Shown here: positions 1 through 6,690 of the stretch, in pieces
Position numbering within the stretch: the first letter of the stretch is position 1
Layout of the letters: each line of letters starts with the position of its first letter
Assembly: GCA_023433835.1 (NCBI GenBank)
Contig: JAEYTW010000744.1
Span: 1 to 19,589 of the forward strand
Direction: 5' to 3'
Origin: Pseudomonadota bacterium
Lineage (GTDB): Bacteria > Pseudomonadota > Alphaproteobacteria > Ferrovibrionales > Ferrovibrionaceae
Length of the DNA: 19,589 nucleotides
Program-made: the position numbers and the translations under genes
Notes under the pieces: model-generated
What the model saw: only the letters and a program-made list of their open reading frames with translations
Databases searched by the model: none
Told to the model about the DNA's origin: nothing

Positions 1-659
1 CCCCGCCCGCGGCCCCCCCCCGCCCCGAGGTCGGTGGGCGATACCCGTGCCGGGCCTTCCAGCTCGACGATGCGCAGACCATTCCATTCCTCCTGCATCA
101 ACGCGCCAGCCAGCCGGCCGACATCGCCGGCCGCAACCATCGGGAAGGGCTTGTCCGCCGGCTGCAGGAAGCTCGTCAGCACGCCGGCCTCGCGTGCCTG
201 CGCGACATCCCAGGCAGCATTCTCCATGAACCAGGCGGCCCGCAGGAAGGTGATCGGCAGGTGCAGGCCCGCGAGACCCTGTTCCATCAGGGTCAGTTGG
301 GCCAGCAGGTTGTCCGGGGCGGCATCGGCGCCGATGGTCGACAGACAGACCACCCTGCCCGGCCGCGCGGCATCGAGCGCCGTTTTCACCGCATCGACGA
401 TGGCCCGGGTTTCCGGATAGCCGGGCGACGGGTCGAACTGCGGCGGCAACAGGATGAAGGCTGCCGTGGCCCCGGCGAAGGCGCGGGTCAGCGCGGCGGC
501 ATCGGTGATGTCGGCCAGCGCGACGTCGGCGCCGCGGGCGGCCCAGCCGGCGCCCTTGGCCGTGTCACGGACGACGACGCGGACGGGCAGGCCGCGATCG
601 ATCAGGTTGCGGGCAAGCGCGCCGCCGACTTTGCCGGTGGCGCCGGTGATTGCGTACAT
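1..659 (-). CDS. NmrA-like NAD(P)-binding protein, 3' end cut by window edge
   Basis: I translated this by hand from the ATG whose complement is at 657-659. The protein begins MYAITGATGKVGGALARNLI, the GATGxVG dinucleotide-binding loop of atypical SDRs in the NmrA/SDR_a5 group. A central VVCLSTIGADA stretch matches the beta-strand that carries the family's S-T-I-G signature, and a LRAAWFMEN segment matches the conserved 'LR...F.EN' region. No active-site Tyr-x3-Lys is seen, as is usual for NmrA-type proteins that sense or bind NAD(P) and reduce quinones or other substrates. The C-terminus lies outside the window. The gene is divergent from a LysR regulator 116 bp away, so that regulator probably controls it. 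The last codons (positions 1-30) are almost pure G/C and read as Gly/Arg, unlike the family, so the sequence there may be unreliable. Confidence 0.88.
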   Translation of the reverse strand, partial: MYAITGATGKVGGALARNLIDRGLPVRVVVRDTAKGAGWAARGADVALADITDAAALTRAFAGATAAFILLPPQFDPSPGYPETRAIVDAVKTALDAARPGRVVCLSTIGADAAPDNLLAQLTLMEQGLAGLHLPITFLRAAWFMENAAWDVAQAREAGVLTSFLQPADKPFPMVAAGDVGRLAGALMQEEWNGLRIVELEGPARVSPTDLGAGGGRGR

Positions 660-723
660 GGGGCTGTCTCCAGGGATTGCGATACCCCTTGGTCTACCCC
701 CCGCCCCGCCGTGATGCAGGCGC

Positions 724-739
724 ATAAAGATCAGCTTAT
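724..739. promoter_or_regulatory. Possible LysR operator between divergent genes
   Basis: In the 116-bp gap between the NmrA-like gene and the LysR gene there is one AT-rich patch. It contains ATAA-N8-TTAT (724-739), an interrupted inverted repeat overlapping a second one, ATC-N8-GAT (730-743). LysR regulators usually bind inverted repeats in the shared divergent promoter. The spacing is not the exact T-N11-A, so this is only a candidate. Confidence 0.25.
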
Positions 740-775
740 CGATGACAAAAAATCACCGCGGGATAGCATCGGGCC

Positions 776-1687
776 ATGAGCTTTGATTCACGCCTGCTGA
801 CCGGGATCGGCGTGCTGGCCGCAGTGACCGAAGCCGGCAATTTCGCCCGTGCCGCCGAGATCGTCGGGCTGACGCCGTCGGGAGTCAGCCGGGCGATCGC
901 GCGGCTGGAAGCGCGCATCGGCGTGCGCCTGTTCGACCGCGGCCCGCGGGCGGTGACCCTGACCGAGGAGGGCCGGCGGTTCCACACCCAGGTCACGCCG
1001 CTGCTGGCCGGGCTGGAGGAGGCGGCGACCGACGCGGCGGGTGCCGCCACAGTGGTCTCGGGGCGGCTGCGCGCCTCGATCGATCCCTGGTTCAATCGCG
1101 CGGTGCTGGCCCCGGCCCTGCCCGGTTTCCTGGCCGCGCATCCGCGGCTGCAGCTCGAGATCAGCTCGAGCAATTACCGCGAGGAGATGATGACCGGCAT
1201 CGACGTGGCGGTGCGCTTCGGCCCGGCCGAGGCGGGCTCGCTCATCGCCCGCAAGCTGCTCGACAGCCCGGTAGTGACGGTGGCGGCACCCGGCTATCTC
1301 GCCCGCCGCGGCACCCCCAAGGCGCCTCGCGACCTCGTCGATCACGACTGCCTGTTGTTCCGCGACCCGCAGACCAGCCGGCCCTTCCCCTGGGAATTCC
1401 ATCGGAAGGGCAAGGTGGTGACGGTACCGGTCGCCGGCCGGCTGGTGATGGACGATCCGTCGGCGGCGATAGCTGCCTGCGCCGCGGGCCTTGGCCTGTT
1501 CCAGGGCCTGCGGCTCGGCCTCGACGACTGGCTCGCCTCGGGCCGACTGCGCCAGGTGCTGACGGGCTGGGCGGACGAGCGTTACCCGCTCTACGCCTAT
1601 CACCCGTCTCGCCACCTGCCCCCGGCCAAGGTCCGGGCGTTCCTTGCCTTCATTCAGCAGGTCGCGGCGGCATCTTCTCGAATTTAG
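776..1687 (+). CDS. LysR-family transcriptional regulator
   Basis: This is a 303-residue DNA-binding regulator of normal LysR length. Residues about 5-65 form the winged helix-turn-helix (FARAAEIVGLTPSGVSRAIA followed by LEARIGVRLFDR and TEEGRRF). Residues about 90-298 are the periplasmic-binding-protein-like effector domain, with the usual 'DVAVRFG' and 'PWEF' blocks of the CrgA/AaeR-like subgroup. It is divergent from the NmrA-like oxidoreductase gene, and the common arrangement is that such a LysR controls its divergent neighbour and itself. The effector cannot be read from sequence. Its last 38 bp overlap the 3' end of the opposing GFA gene, so the two transcripts are antisense at their ends. 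Confidence 0.93.
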   Translation: MSFDSRLLTGIGVLAAVTEAGNFARAAEIVGLTPSGVSRAIARLEARIGVRLFDRGPRAVTLTEEGRRFHTQVTPLLAGLEEAATDAAGAATVVSGRLRASIDPWFNRAVLAPALPGFLAAHPRLQLEISSSNYREEMMTGIDVAVRFGPAEAGSLIARKLLDSPVVTVAAPGYLARRGTPKAPRDLVDHDCLLFRDPQTSRPFPWEFHRKGKVVTVPVAGRLVMDDPSAAIAACAAGLGLFQGLRLGLDDWLASGRLRQVLTGWADERYPLYAYHPSRHLPPAKVRAFLAFIQQVAAASSRI

Positions 1688-2072
1688 GAATCGCCGGATC
1701 GACCAGGTCCCAGGCCGGCGCGCTCGCCGCCCAGGTCACGATATCGGCGCGATAGCGGCCGGGTTCGTCGAGGCTGCCGGCGCGCAGGACGAAGATGTCG
1801 GGCATCGCCGGAAAGGTCATGTAGACCGGCGAGCCGCAGGTCGGGCAGAAGGCGCGGCTCTTCTCGATGCCGCCGTCTCCGGTCTGCGACCAGCGCGTCG
1901 CGTCTCCGCGCACCGACACCTCGGCCCCCTGGAAGGTGAGGTGCGAGGCATGGCCGTTGCCGCTTTCGTGCTGGCAATGGCGGCACTGGCAATCGACCCC
2001 GACGATCGGCGTGCCGGACACTTCGTAGCGGATCGCGCCGCAAGCGCAGCCGCCGGTATAGGGCTTGCTCAT
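1650..2072 (-). CDS. GFA-family zinc protein (glutathione-dependent formaldehyde-activating-like)
   Basis: The 140-residue protein begins MSKPYTGGCACGAIRYEV, the hallmark start of the GFA/CENP-V fold. Metal ligands are visible as C9 and C11, then C28, C30 and C33 (DCQCRHC), then C76 and C79 (CPTCG). Known GFA proteins bind zinc, and the founding member (Gfa) was linked to formaldehyde-glutathione adduct formation. Most members, including this one, have no proven substrate. It is the third gene of a minus-strand operon: its ATG lies one base after the stop of the SRPBCC gene, with a GAGG ribosome-binding site inside that gene's end, suggesting coupling. Its 3' end overlaps the convergent LysR gene by 38 bp. 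Confidence 0.9.
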   Translation of the reverse strand: MSKPYTGGCACGAIRYEVSGTPIVGVDCQCRHCQHESGNGHASHLTFQGAEVSVRGDATRWSQTGDGGIEKSRAFCPTCGSPVYMTFPAMPDIFVLRAGSLDEPGRYRADIVTWAASAPAWDLVDPAIPKFEKMPPRPAE

Positions 2073-2073
2073 T

Positions 2074-2517
2074 TCAAGCCTCGTTCATCAGGCTGGCCAT
2101 GCCGGGCACGACCTTCTTCCAGCCGTCGCCCATCGTGCGCAGGGCGGATTCGTTGCGCGGGACGACGAAGCCGGAATGGACCAGCTTGAGCCGCGTGCCG
2201 CCGGCGACCGGCGTCAGGCTGAAGGTGACGACCGTATCAAGGCGCGAGCCATAGCCGACATTGGTGTCGTCGCCTCCCTTCCAGGCGTAGGCGAACCGCT
2301 CGTTGGGCACGACCTCCAGCACCTCGCAGTGGATGGTGCCGTCCCACGCGCCAGCCGCCTTGGTCTGGTAGGTGAAGCGGTTGCCGACCACCGCCTCGAA
2401 CCCCTCCGGCTTCATCAGCCAGCGCGCCATCAGCGCGCCGGAGGTCAGCGTGCGCCAGATCACCTCGGGCGCATGGGGGAAGACTTCGTCGACTTCGATG
2501 GCTCTGGTGTCGGTCAT
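2074..2517 (-). CDS. SRPBCC (AHSA1-like) domain protein
   Basis: The protein has 147 residues. The N-terminus IEVDEVFPHAPEVIWRTLTS, the GNRFTYQ strand and the C-terminal long helix (MGDGWKKVVPGMASL) match the AHSA1/START-like (SRPBCC) helix-grip fold that encloses a hydrophobic ligand pocket. The ATG overlaps the stop of the upstream ArsR gene as ATGA, so the two are translationally coupled. Pairing of a metal-free ArsR regulator with an AHSA1 protein is very common in Proteobacteria and actinobacteria, but the ligand is unknown in nearly all cases. The third gene of the operon encodes a GFA zinc protein, so a role in handling a reactive small molecule is possible. That is inference from context only. 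Confidence 0.9.
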   Translation of the reverse strand: MTDTRAIEVDEVFPHAPEVIWRTLTSGALMARWLMKPEGFEAVVGNRFTYQTKAAGAWDGTIHCEVLEVVPNERFAYAWKGGDDTNVGYGSRLDTVVTFSLTPVAGGTRLKLVHSGFVVPRNESALRTMGDGWKKVVPGMASLMNEA

Positions 2518-2846
2518 TGGGGATCGATCTCCTTGAGAAGGTCGCGCAGATCGGCGAAGCGATCGCGCCAGAAGGTGCCGTAATGGGTCATCCAGTCGAC
2601 GAGCGGAGCCAGCCCCCGGGGCTCGACGCGGTAGAAGACATGCCGCCCCTCCGGCCGCTCGGCCACGAGGCCTGCCTGCTTCAGCGATTTCAGATGCTGC
2701 GAGACCGCGCCCTGCGTCACCCCGCTGCCGCGGGTCAGCTCGGCCACCGTGATCTCGCCCGCCCCGACGATCCGCTCGAACATCGCCCGCCGCGTCGGGT
2801 CGGCGAGGGCGCGCATGACGGATGTGACGGGGGCGGTGTCGATCAT
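2514..2846 (-). CDS. ArsR-family transcriptional repressor
   Basis: This is a 110-residue winged-helix repressor of typical ArsR/SmtB size. The core is residues about 8-85: LADPTRRAMFERI, then the recognition helix region TQGAVSQHLKSLKQAGLV and the wing PEGRHVFYRVEP. The metal-binding ELCVCDL box of arsenic or cadmium sensors is absent, so this belongs to the non-metal ArsR class that travels with SRPBCC genes. It is the first gene of an ArsR-SRPBCC-GFA operon. Two tandem AT-rich palindromes lie 8 bp upstream of the ATG, which strongly suggests autorepression. Confidence 0.93.
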   Translation of the reverse strand: MIDTAPVTSVMRALADPTRRAMFERIVGAGEITVAELTRGSGVTQGAVSQHLKSLKQAGLVAERPEGRHVFYRVEPRGLAPLVDWMTHYGTFWRDRFADLRDLLKEIDPQ

Positions 2847-2854
2847 GCCGATAA

Positions 2855-2888
2855 ATTAGTCATTACTAATTCATTAGTCAATACTAAT
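2855..2888. promoter_or_regulatory. Tandem ArsR operator
   Basis: Two copies of the inverted repeat ATTAGT-N4-ACTAAT are present at 2855-2870 and 2873-2888, offset by 18 bp, and both arms are perfect in each copy (spacers CATT and CAAT). The patch starts 8 bp upstream of the ArsR start codon and is strikingly AT-rich in GC-rich surroundings. Position and symmetry fit binding of two ArsR dimers that block the operon promoter. Confidence 0.82.
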
Positions 2889-2918
2889 TTATTGCCATTG
2901 TACGCGCAAAACTCTATA

Positions 2919-2936
2919 TGACTATCTAGATGGTCA
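2919..2936. promoter_or_regulatory. Operator of the toxin-antitoxin pair
   Basis: The 18-bp sequence TGACTATCTAGATGGTCA is a palindrome with one mismatched position pair (5/14). It ends at the AGGAG ribosome-binding site (2936-2940) of the antitoxin gene. Phd/YefM antitoxins repress their own promoters through such palindromes. Confidence 0.7.
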
Positions 2937-2946
2937 GGAGCGTGAC

Positions 2947-3189
2947 ATGAGCACGGTCAATCTTGCCGATGCGAAAGCCCATCTCAGCGAACTGGTCGAC
3001 CGGGTAGAAGCGGGCGATACGGTCGATATTACCCGGCGGGGCAAGCCGGTTGCCCGGCTCATTTCGGTAGCCAAGCCACGCAAGCCGATTGATCTGGCCA
3101 TGCTCCAGAACCTCACGATTGACCAACCGCTGCAGAACGAAGACGCGGAAACCCTGATCCGCTCGATGCGGGATAGCGATCGCTACTGA
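2947..3189 (+). CDS. Phd/YefM-type antitoxin
   Basis: The 80-residue protein begins STVNLADAKAHLSELVDRVE and continues DTVDITRRGKPVARLI, the Phd/YefM DNA-binding fold in its usual form at residues 1-55. The C-terminal 25 residues (DAETLIRSMRDSDRY) would be the flexible toxin-neutralising tail. The start is supported by AGGAG seven bases upstream. The stop codon shares one base with the ATG of the PIN toxin gene (TGATG), so antitoxin and toxin are translationally coupled. Expected role: binds and blocks the VapC ribonuclease and, with it, represses the operon at the palindrome just upstream. Confidence 0.93.
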   Translation: MSTVNLADAKAHLSELVDRVEAGDTVDITRRGKPVARLISVAKPRKPIDLAMLQNLTIDQPLQNEDAETLIRSMRDSDRY

Positions 3190-3617
3190 TGTTCTATCTC
3201 GACACGTCGCTAATCGTCGCGGCGCTGATCACTGAGACCGCGACGGCAAAGACGCAAGATTGGCTAGTGACGCAGGCGGCGGATCAACTATTGATCAGCG
3301 ACTGGACCATCACCGAGCTGTCGTCCGCCCTGGCGCTCAAGCTTCGCACCGGACAAGTCACACTCGATCAGCGCGCAGCGGCATTGGCAGTGTTCAACCA
3401 ATTGGTGGCAGAGAGCTTCACCGTCCTGCCCGTTATGAGCAGCCATTTCCGAACGGCGGCAAAATTCGTCGATCAGCACGTTCTGGGTCTGCGGGCAGGC
3501 GATGCGTTGCATCTGGCGACCGCGGCGGAGCAAGGATTAACGGTCTACACCCTGGACCGCCGGATGGCCGAAGCCGGCACGCGTTTGGGCGTTCCGACGC
3601 GATTGCTTGATGGCTAG
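3189..3617 (+). CDS. vapC: VapC-type PIN-domain ribonuclease toxin
   Basis: This 142-residue PIN domain has its acidic Mg2+-binding residues in the expected places: D5 (MFYLDTS), E43 (TITELSSAL), D105 (GLRAGDALHLA) and D123 (YTLDRRM). The length is normal for VapC, and nothing indicates that it is broken. VapC toxins cleave specific tRNAs or rRNA when the antitoxin is degraded, but the RNA target here is unknown. It directly follows a Phd/YefM antitoxin with a one-base overlap. GC is visibly lower than in flanking metabolic genes (34 of 60 bases in 3241-3300), consistent with acquired DNA. Confidence 0.93.
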   Translation: MFYLDTSLIVAALITETATAKTQDWLVTQAADQLLISDWTITELSSALALKLRTGQVTLDQRAAALAVFNQLVAESFTVLPVMSSHFRTAAKFVDQHVLGLRAGDALHLATAAEQGLTVYTLDRRMAEAGTRLGVPTRLLDG

Positions 3618-3623
3618 ATCAAA

Positions 3624-3653
3624 CCACGTCAAATCGGAATCGATTTGACGTGG
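3624..3653. repeat. Palindromic repeat (13-bp perfect arms)
   Basis: CCACGTCAAATCG (3624-3636), a 4-base spacer GAAT, and the exact complement CGATTTGACGTGG (3641-3653) form a perfect hairpin just after the vapC stop. There is no run of T after it, so it is not a clean intrinsic terminator. The GTG apparent start of the DUF3883 gene is inside the right arm. It lies next to another palindrome at 3677-3720, and the pair looks like a mobile intergenic repeat of the kind common in alphaproteobacteria. The family is not assigned. Confidence 0.75.
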
Positions 3654-4546
3654 ATAATTTGATCTATCTCAAAAACTTAGAGCATCTTATCCGCGTCAAA
3701 GAGGACGCGGGATGCTCTAACGACTGGACCGACGAGCAGAACGACGCGATCGTCGCGGATTATTTCGCCATGCTCGCCGCTGACGTCGGTGATGAAGCCT
3801 ACAATAAGGCCGAGCACAATCGCCTGTTGCAGCAGCAGATCGATCGGCCTCGTGGCTCGATCGAATACAAGCACCAGAACATCAGCGCCGTTCTCAAGGG
3901 CCTCGGTGAAGCCTGGCTTCCCGGCTACAAGCCCGCGTTCAATTTTCAGTCGTCGCTCGTCGATGCGGTCGTCCGCTGGCTGAAACAGCATCCCGATTGG
4001 CTTTCAACCACGCCCGGCTCGACCATCCGTCATCAAGCGCTACGGGAAAACCCGGTCCTATGGATCGGGCCACCGCCGACGCATAGCAACGCCCCGCCAC
4101 CGAGCGAGCTTGAGCAGATGGCGGCGATTGCCCGAAAGTACGACGTTGCCGAGCGCGATGCCCGCAATCGGGCGCTTGGCCGGGCAGGCGAAGAGCGCAT
4201 CCTCGCCCACGAACGTGCCAGTTTGATCTCTGCGGGGCGGTCCGACCTTGCGGATCGCATTCGCTGGGTGTCGCAGCAGGATGGGGACGGCGCCGGTTAT
4301 GACATATCGAGCTTCGATGCCGATGGCAGTCGCCGATTGATCGAGGTCAAGACCACCAATGGCTGGGAACGCACGCCATTTCATATCACGCGAAATGAAA
4401 TTGCCGTTGCCGAGTCCTGTCGGGAAGAATGGCGGCTCGTGCGGTTATGGAACTTTGCACGAGAGCCGCAAGCCTTCGAGCTATGCCCGCCTCTTGAAGC
4501 TCATGTGTCCCTCATGCCAACCAGCTATCAGGCGAACCTCGTCTGA
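3650..4546 (+). CDS. DUF3883 domain protein with PD-(D/E)XK-like motif
   Basis: This 298-residue protein has two parts. Residues about 25-120 (WTDEQNDAIVADYFAML, KAEHNRLLQQ, IEYKHQNISAVL) form a conserved N-terminal module. Residues about 175-285 are DUF3883, with GRAGEE at 178-183, GYD at 216-218 and IEVKTT at 231-236. D218, E232 and K234 fit the D...ExK pattern of the restriction-endonuclease fold, so a DNA-related nuclease-like role is plausible but unproven. DUF3883 proteins are frequent in accessory and defence regions. The start is uncertain: GTG at 3650 is the first in-frame start and lies inside a palindromic repeat. The next ATG in frame (3770) would remove the conserved WTDEQND segment. 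No strong ribosome-binding site is visible. The 3' end is 6 bp from a convergent LysR gene. Confidence 0.8.
   Translation: MDNLIYLKNLEHLIRVKEDAGCSNDWTDEQNDAIVADYFAMLAADVGDEAYNKAEHNRLLQQQIDRPRGSIEYKHQNISAVLKGLGEAWLPGYKPAFNFQSSLVDAVVRWLKQHPDWLSTTPGSTIRHQALRENPVLWIGPPPTHSNAPPPSELEQMAAIARKYDVAERDARNRALGRAGEERILAHERASLISAGRSDLADRIRWVSQQDGDGAGYDISSFDADGSRRLIEVKTTNGWERTPFHITRNEIAVAESCREEWRLVRLWNFAREPQAFELCPPLEAHVSLMPTSYQANLV
3677..3720. repeat. Two-level palindromic repeat
   Basis: TTAGAGCATC (3677-3686) pairs exactly with GATGCTCTAA (3711-3720). Inside it CCGCGTC (3691-3697) pairs exactly with GACGCGG (3704-3710) around a 6-base loop, with a TTAT bulge on the left. The resulting 17-pair hairpin lies inside the 5' part of the DUF3883 reading frame. 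The outer AGAGCATG-like arm resembles alphaproteobacterial intergenic palindromes. Confidence 0.75.
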
Positions 4547-4552
4547 TCCTGA

Positions 4553-5449
4553 TCACCTCTGCCGCCACTGCTGCAGATGCCCGACCAGCGCCCGCAGCTT
4601 GGGCGCCAGGTGCCGGCGGTTCGGGTAGTAGAGATAGAAGCCCGCGAAATAGGGGCAGTAATCCTCCAGCAGCGGCACGAGGTCGCCACGTTCGATATGC
4701 GGGCGAAAGCTTTCCTCCATGCCGAAGCCGATGCCCGCCCCGGCCAGCGCCAGCCGAACCATCAGCGCCATGTCGTTCGTCGTGAAGGTCGGCGGCACCG
4801 CGACCCTGAATTCCTTCCCATGCGCGGCGAATTCCCAGCGATAGGGTGCCACGTCGGGCGCCGGCCGCCAGCCGATGCAGCGATGCAGGGCGAGATCGCG
4901 CGGATGGGCCGGCACGCCGTGGGCATCGCGATAGGCCGGCGCGCAGACCGCCAGCTGGCGCTCGTCGCCCGCCACCGACACGGCGATCATGTCCTGCTCG
5001 ATCACCTCTCCCAGCCGAACCCCGGCGTCGTAGCCCTCGGCGACGATGTCGAATTCCTCGTCGGTGACCGTGATGTCGAGCAGGACATCGGGACAGGCCA
5101 CGGCGAAGGCGGCGAGGAAAGGACCCGAAAGGAAGCGCTCGGCGATCGATGAAACCGCCAGCCGCAACGGGCCGCGCGGATGGCCGCGCAGATTGCCGGC
5201 GGCTTCGACCGCCGCGCGCATCTCGGCCACCGCCGGGGCCACGTCCGCCAGCAGGGCGGCGCCGGCTTCGGTCAGGCTGACGCTGCGCGTGGTGCGGCGC
5301 ACCAGCGCCACGCCCATGCCCTCCTCCAGCTTCCTGATGGTCTGGCTGACCGCCGAGCGGGTCACGCCCAGTCGGTCGGCCGCGGCGCGGAAATTCCGCA
5401 ATTCGGCCACCAGGCAGAATACGGCAAGTGCGTTGAGGTCCGGCATCAT
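4553..5449 (-). CDS. LysR-family transcriptional regulator
   Basis: This is a 298-residue LysR protein. The helix-turn-helix is at residues about 5-65 (FRAAADRLGVTRSAVSQTIR, LEEGMGVALVRRTTRSVSLTEAG), and the effector domain follows with YDAGVRLGE and a C-terminal YYPNRRHLAPKLRALV block. The latter places it in the subgroup that often sits beside SDR or aldo-keto reductase genes. It is divergent from an SDR gene 100 bp away, and a 17-bp LysR box lies 12 bp upstream of its start codon. It therefore probably controls the SDR/Atu4866-type operon and represses itself. The inducer is unknown. Confidence 0.93.
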   Translation of the reverse strand: MMPDLNALAVFCLVAELRNFRAAADRLGVTRSAVSQTIRKLEEGMGVALVRRTTRSVSLTEAGAALLADVAPAVAEMRAAVEAAGNLRGHPRGPLRLAVSSIAERFLSGPFLAAFAVACPDVLLDITVTDEEFDIVAEGYDAGVRLGEVIEQDMIAVSVAGDERQLAVCAPAYRDAHGVPAHPRDLALHRCIGWRPAPDVAPYRWEFAAHGKEFRVAVPPTFTTNDMALMVRLALAGAGIGFGMEESFRPHIERGDLVPLLEDYCPYFAGFYLYYPNRRHLAPKLRALVGHLQQWRQR

Positions 5450-5461
5450 TGGTTAGTCAAA

Positions 5462-5478
5462 CTTTCCATAATGGGAAG
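5462..5478. promoter_or_regulatory. LysR box (T-N11-A)
   Basis: CTTTCCATAATGGGAAG is an interrupted palindrome with a single mismatch (T5465/G5475). It contains T5464-N11-A5476, the canonical LysR half-site spacing. It is in the 100-bp divergent promoter region between the LysR gene and the SDR gene, 12 bp from the LysR start, which suits dual autorepression and activation. Confidence 0.75.
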
Positions 5479-5549
5479 AAATGGTCGCCTTATCGCGACA
5501 ATGTCGCCGAAATACCTTGGTGGCCAGACGAAACCCAAGGAGATTTCAG

Positions 5550-6275
5550 ATGGCCCTCGACAAGACCGTACTCGTCACCGGCGCTTCCAGCGGCATCGGT
5601 GCCGGCATCGCCCGCGAACTGGCGGCCGCCGGCGCCCGGCTGGTGCTGGGCGCCCGCCGCACCGACCGCCTCGAGGCGCTGGCGGCCGAGTTGCGCGCCA
5701 CCGGCAGCGAGGTGATCACCCGCCGCCTCGACGTCACCGACCGCGCCGACGTCGCCGCCTTCGCCGACGCAGGGCGCGCGGCCTTCGGCCCCGTCGACGT
5801 CATCGTCAACAATGCCGGCGTCATGCCGTTGTCGCCGATGGCGTCGCTGAAAACCGACGAATGGGACCGGATGGTCGACGTCAACATCAAGGGCGTGCTG
5901 TACGGCATCGCCGCGGTGCTGCCGGAAATGATCGCGCGCGGGTCAGGCCAGATCATCAATATCGCCTCGATCGGGGCGCTGCAGGTCTCGCCCACCGCCG
6001 CGGTCTACTGCGCCACCAAATACGCCGTGCGCGCCATATCGGACGGCTTGCGGCAGGAGCACGGCACCATCCGCGTCACCTGCATCCATCCGGGCGTGGT
6101 GGAAAGCGAGCTGGCCTCCACGATCACCGACCCCGCGGCAGCCGAACTGATGCGCAGCTATCGCGCCATCGCGCTGCAGCCGGATGCGATCGGCCGCGCC
6201 GTGCGCTTCGCCATCGAGCAGCCCGGCGACGTCGACGTCAACGAGATCGTCGTCCGCCCGACCGCCACGACCTGA
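5550..6275 (+). CDS. SDR-family oxidoreductase
   Basis: This is a 241-residue classical short-chain dehydrogenase/reductase. It shows the Rossmann TGASSGIG loop (residues 10-17), NNAG (87-90), the catalytic S140 and the Y153-x3-K157 pair (YCATK). The Arg-rich GARRTDRLE segment after the second strand suggests NADP(H) preference. The substrate is unknown. The ATG at 5550 is chosen because AAGGAG (5537-5542) is 7 bp upstream and the protein then starts directly with the Rossmann strand. An in-frame extension to 5481 has no ribosome-binding site and no homologous sequence. It is divergent from a LysR regulator and followed 11 bp later by an Atu4866-type gene, with which it likely forms an operon. 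Confidence 0.93.
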   Translation: MALDKTVLVTGASSGIGAGIARELAAAGARLVLGARRTDRLEALAAELRATGSEVITRRLDVTDRADVAAFADAGRAAFGPVDVIVNNAGVMPLSPMASLKTDEWDRMVDVNIKGVLYGIAAVLPEMIARGSGQIINIASIGALQVSPTAAVYCATKYAVRAISDGLRQEHGTIRVTCIHPGVVESELASTITDPAAAELMRSYRAIALQPDAIGRAVRFAIEQPGDVDVNEIVVRPTATT

Positions 6276-6286
6276 GGAGCGCCGCG

Positions 6287-6619
6287 ATGAAAGCCCTGCT
6301 CCTCCTTGCCGCCCTGCTCCTCGCCCCCCAGATCGGATTTGCCCGGATGACCCAGACCAATCAAGCCCCGGACCAGCTTCGTTATATCGGCATGTGGGTG
6401 ACCAAGGATGGCCGCATCCGGCACGAACTGCTGGCCGACGGCCGTTACGACGAAGCCCGCAACGGCCGGCAGAGCGCCTATCAGGGCCGCTACGTCATCA
6501 CCGGCAACCACATCGACTACCGGGACGACACCGGCTTCACCGCCGACGGCACGTTCGTGTCGGACGACGAGCTTCATCACGGCGGGATGATCTTCTACCG
6601 GGAAAAGCCGGCGGGATAG
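6287..6619 (+). CDS. Exported Atu4866-domain protein
   Basis: The protein has 110 residues. Residues 1-19 (MKALLLLAALLLAPQIGFA) form a clear signal peptide, so the mature protein is probably periplasmic. The remaining domain (YIGMWVTKDGRIRHELL, GRYDEARNGRQSAYQGRY, HIDYRDDTGFTADG, GGMIFYRE) is what I recognise as the Atu4866 family, a small beta-rich fold of unknown function named after an Agrobacterium protein. GAGGAG (6274-6279), overlapping the SDR stop codon, gives a good ribosome-binding site for the ATG at 6287. Co-occurrence with a LysR regulator and an SDR is a recurring arrangement for this family, so the three probably act in one response. Confidence 0.82.
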   Translation: MKALLLLAALLLAPQIGFARMTQTNQAPDQLRYIGMWVTKDGRIRHELLADGRYDEARNGRQSAYQGRYVITGNHIDYRDDTGFTADGTFVSDDELHHGGMIFYREKPAG

Positions 6620-6690
6620 CCTACCCCAACCGATGCGGCGTCGGACTGGCGAGTTCGGCCACCAGCAGCGGCGACCGGCTCAGCGCGATA

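Noticed and set aside
34..779. Several plus-strand open frames at the window start
   Set aside because: They are antisense to the NmrA-like gene, whose conserved motifs read cleanly on the minus strand, and they have no recognisable domains.
3624..3653. Intrinsic terminator of the vapC operon
   Set aside because: The stem is strong, but no run of T follows (ATAATTTGATC), and it belongs with the neighbouring palindrome as a repeat element.
5180..6286. A long plus-strand frame entering the Atu4866-type gene from far upstream
   Set aside because: The upstream part is Arg/Gly-rich shadow of the LysR and SDR genes. The real start is the ATG at 6287 with GAGGAG and a signal peptide.
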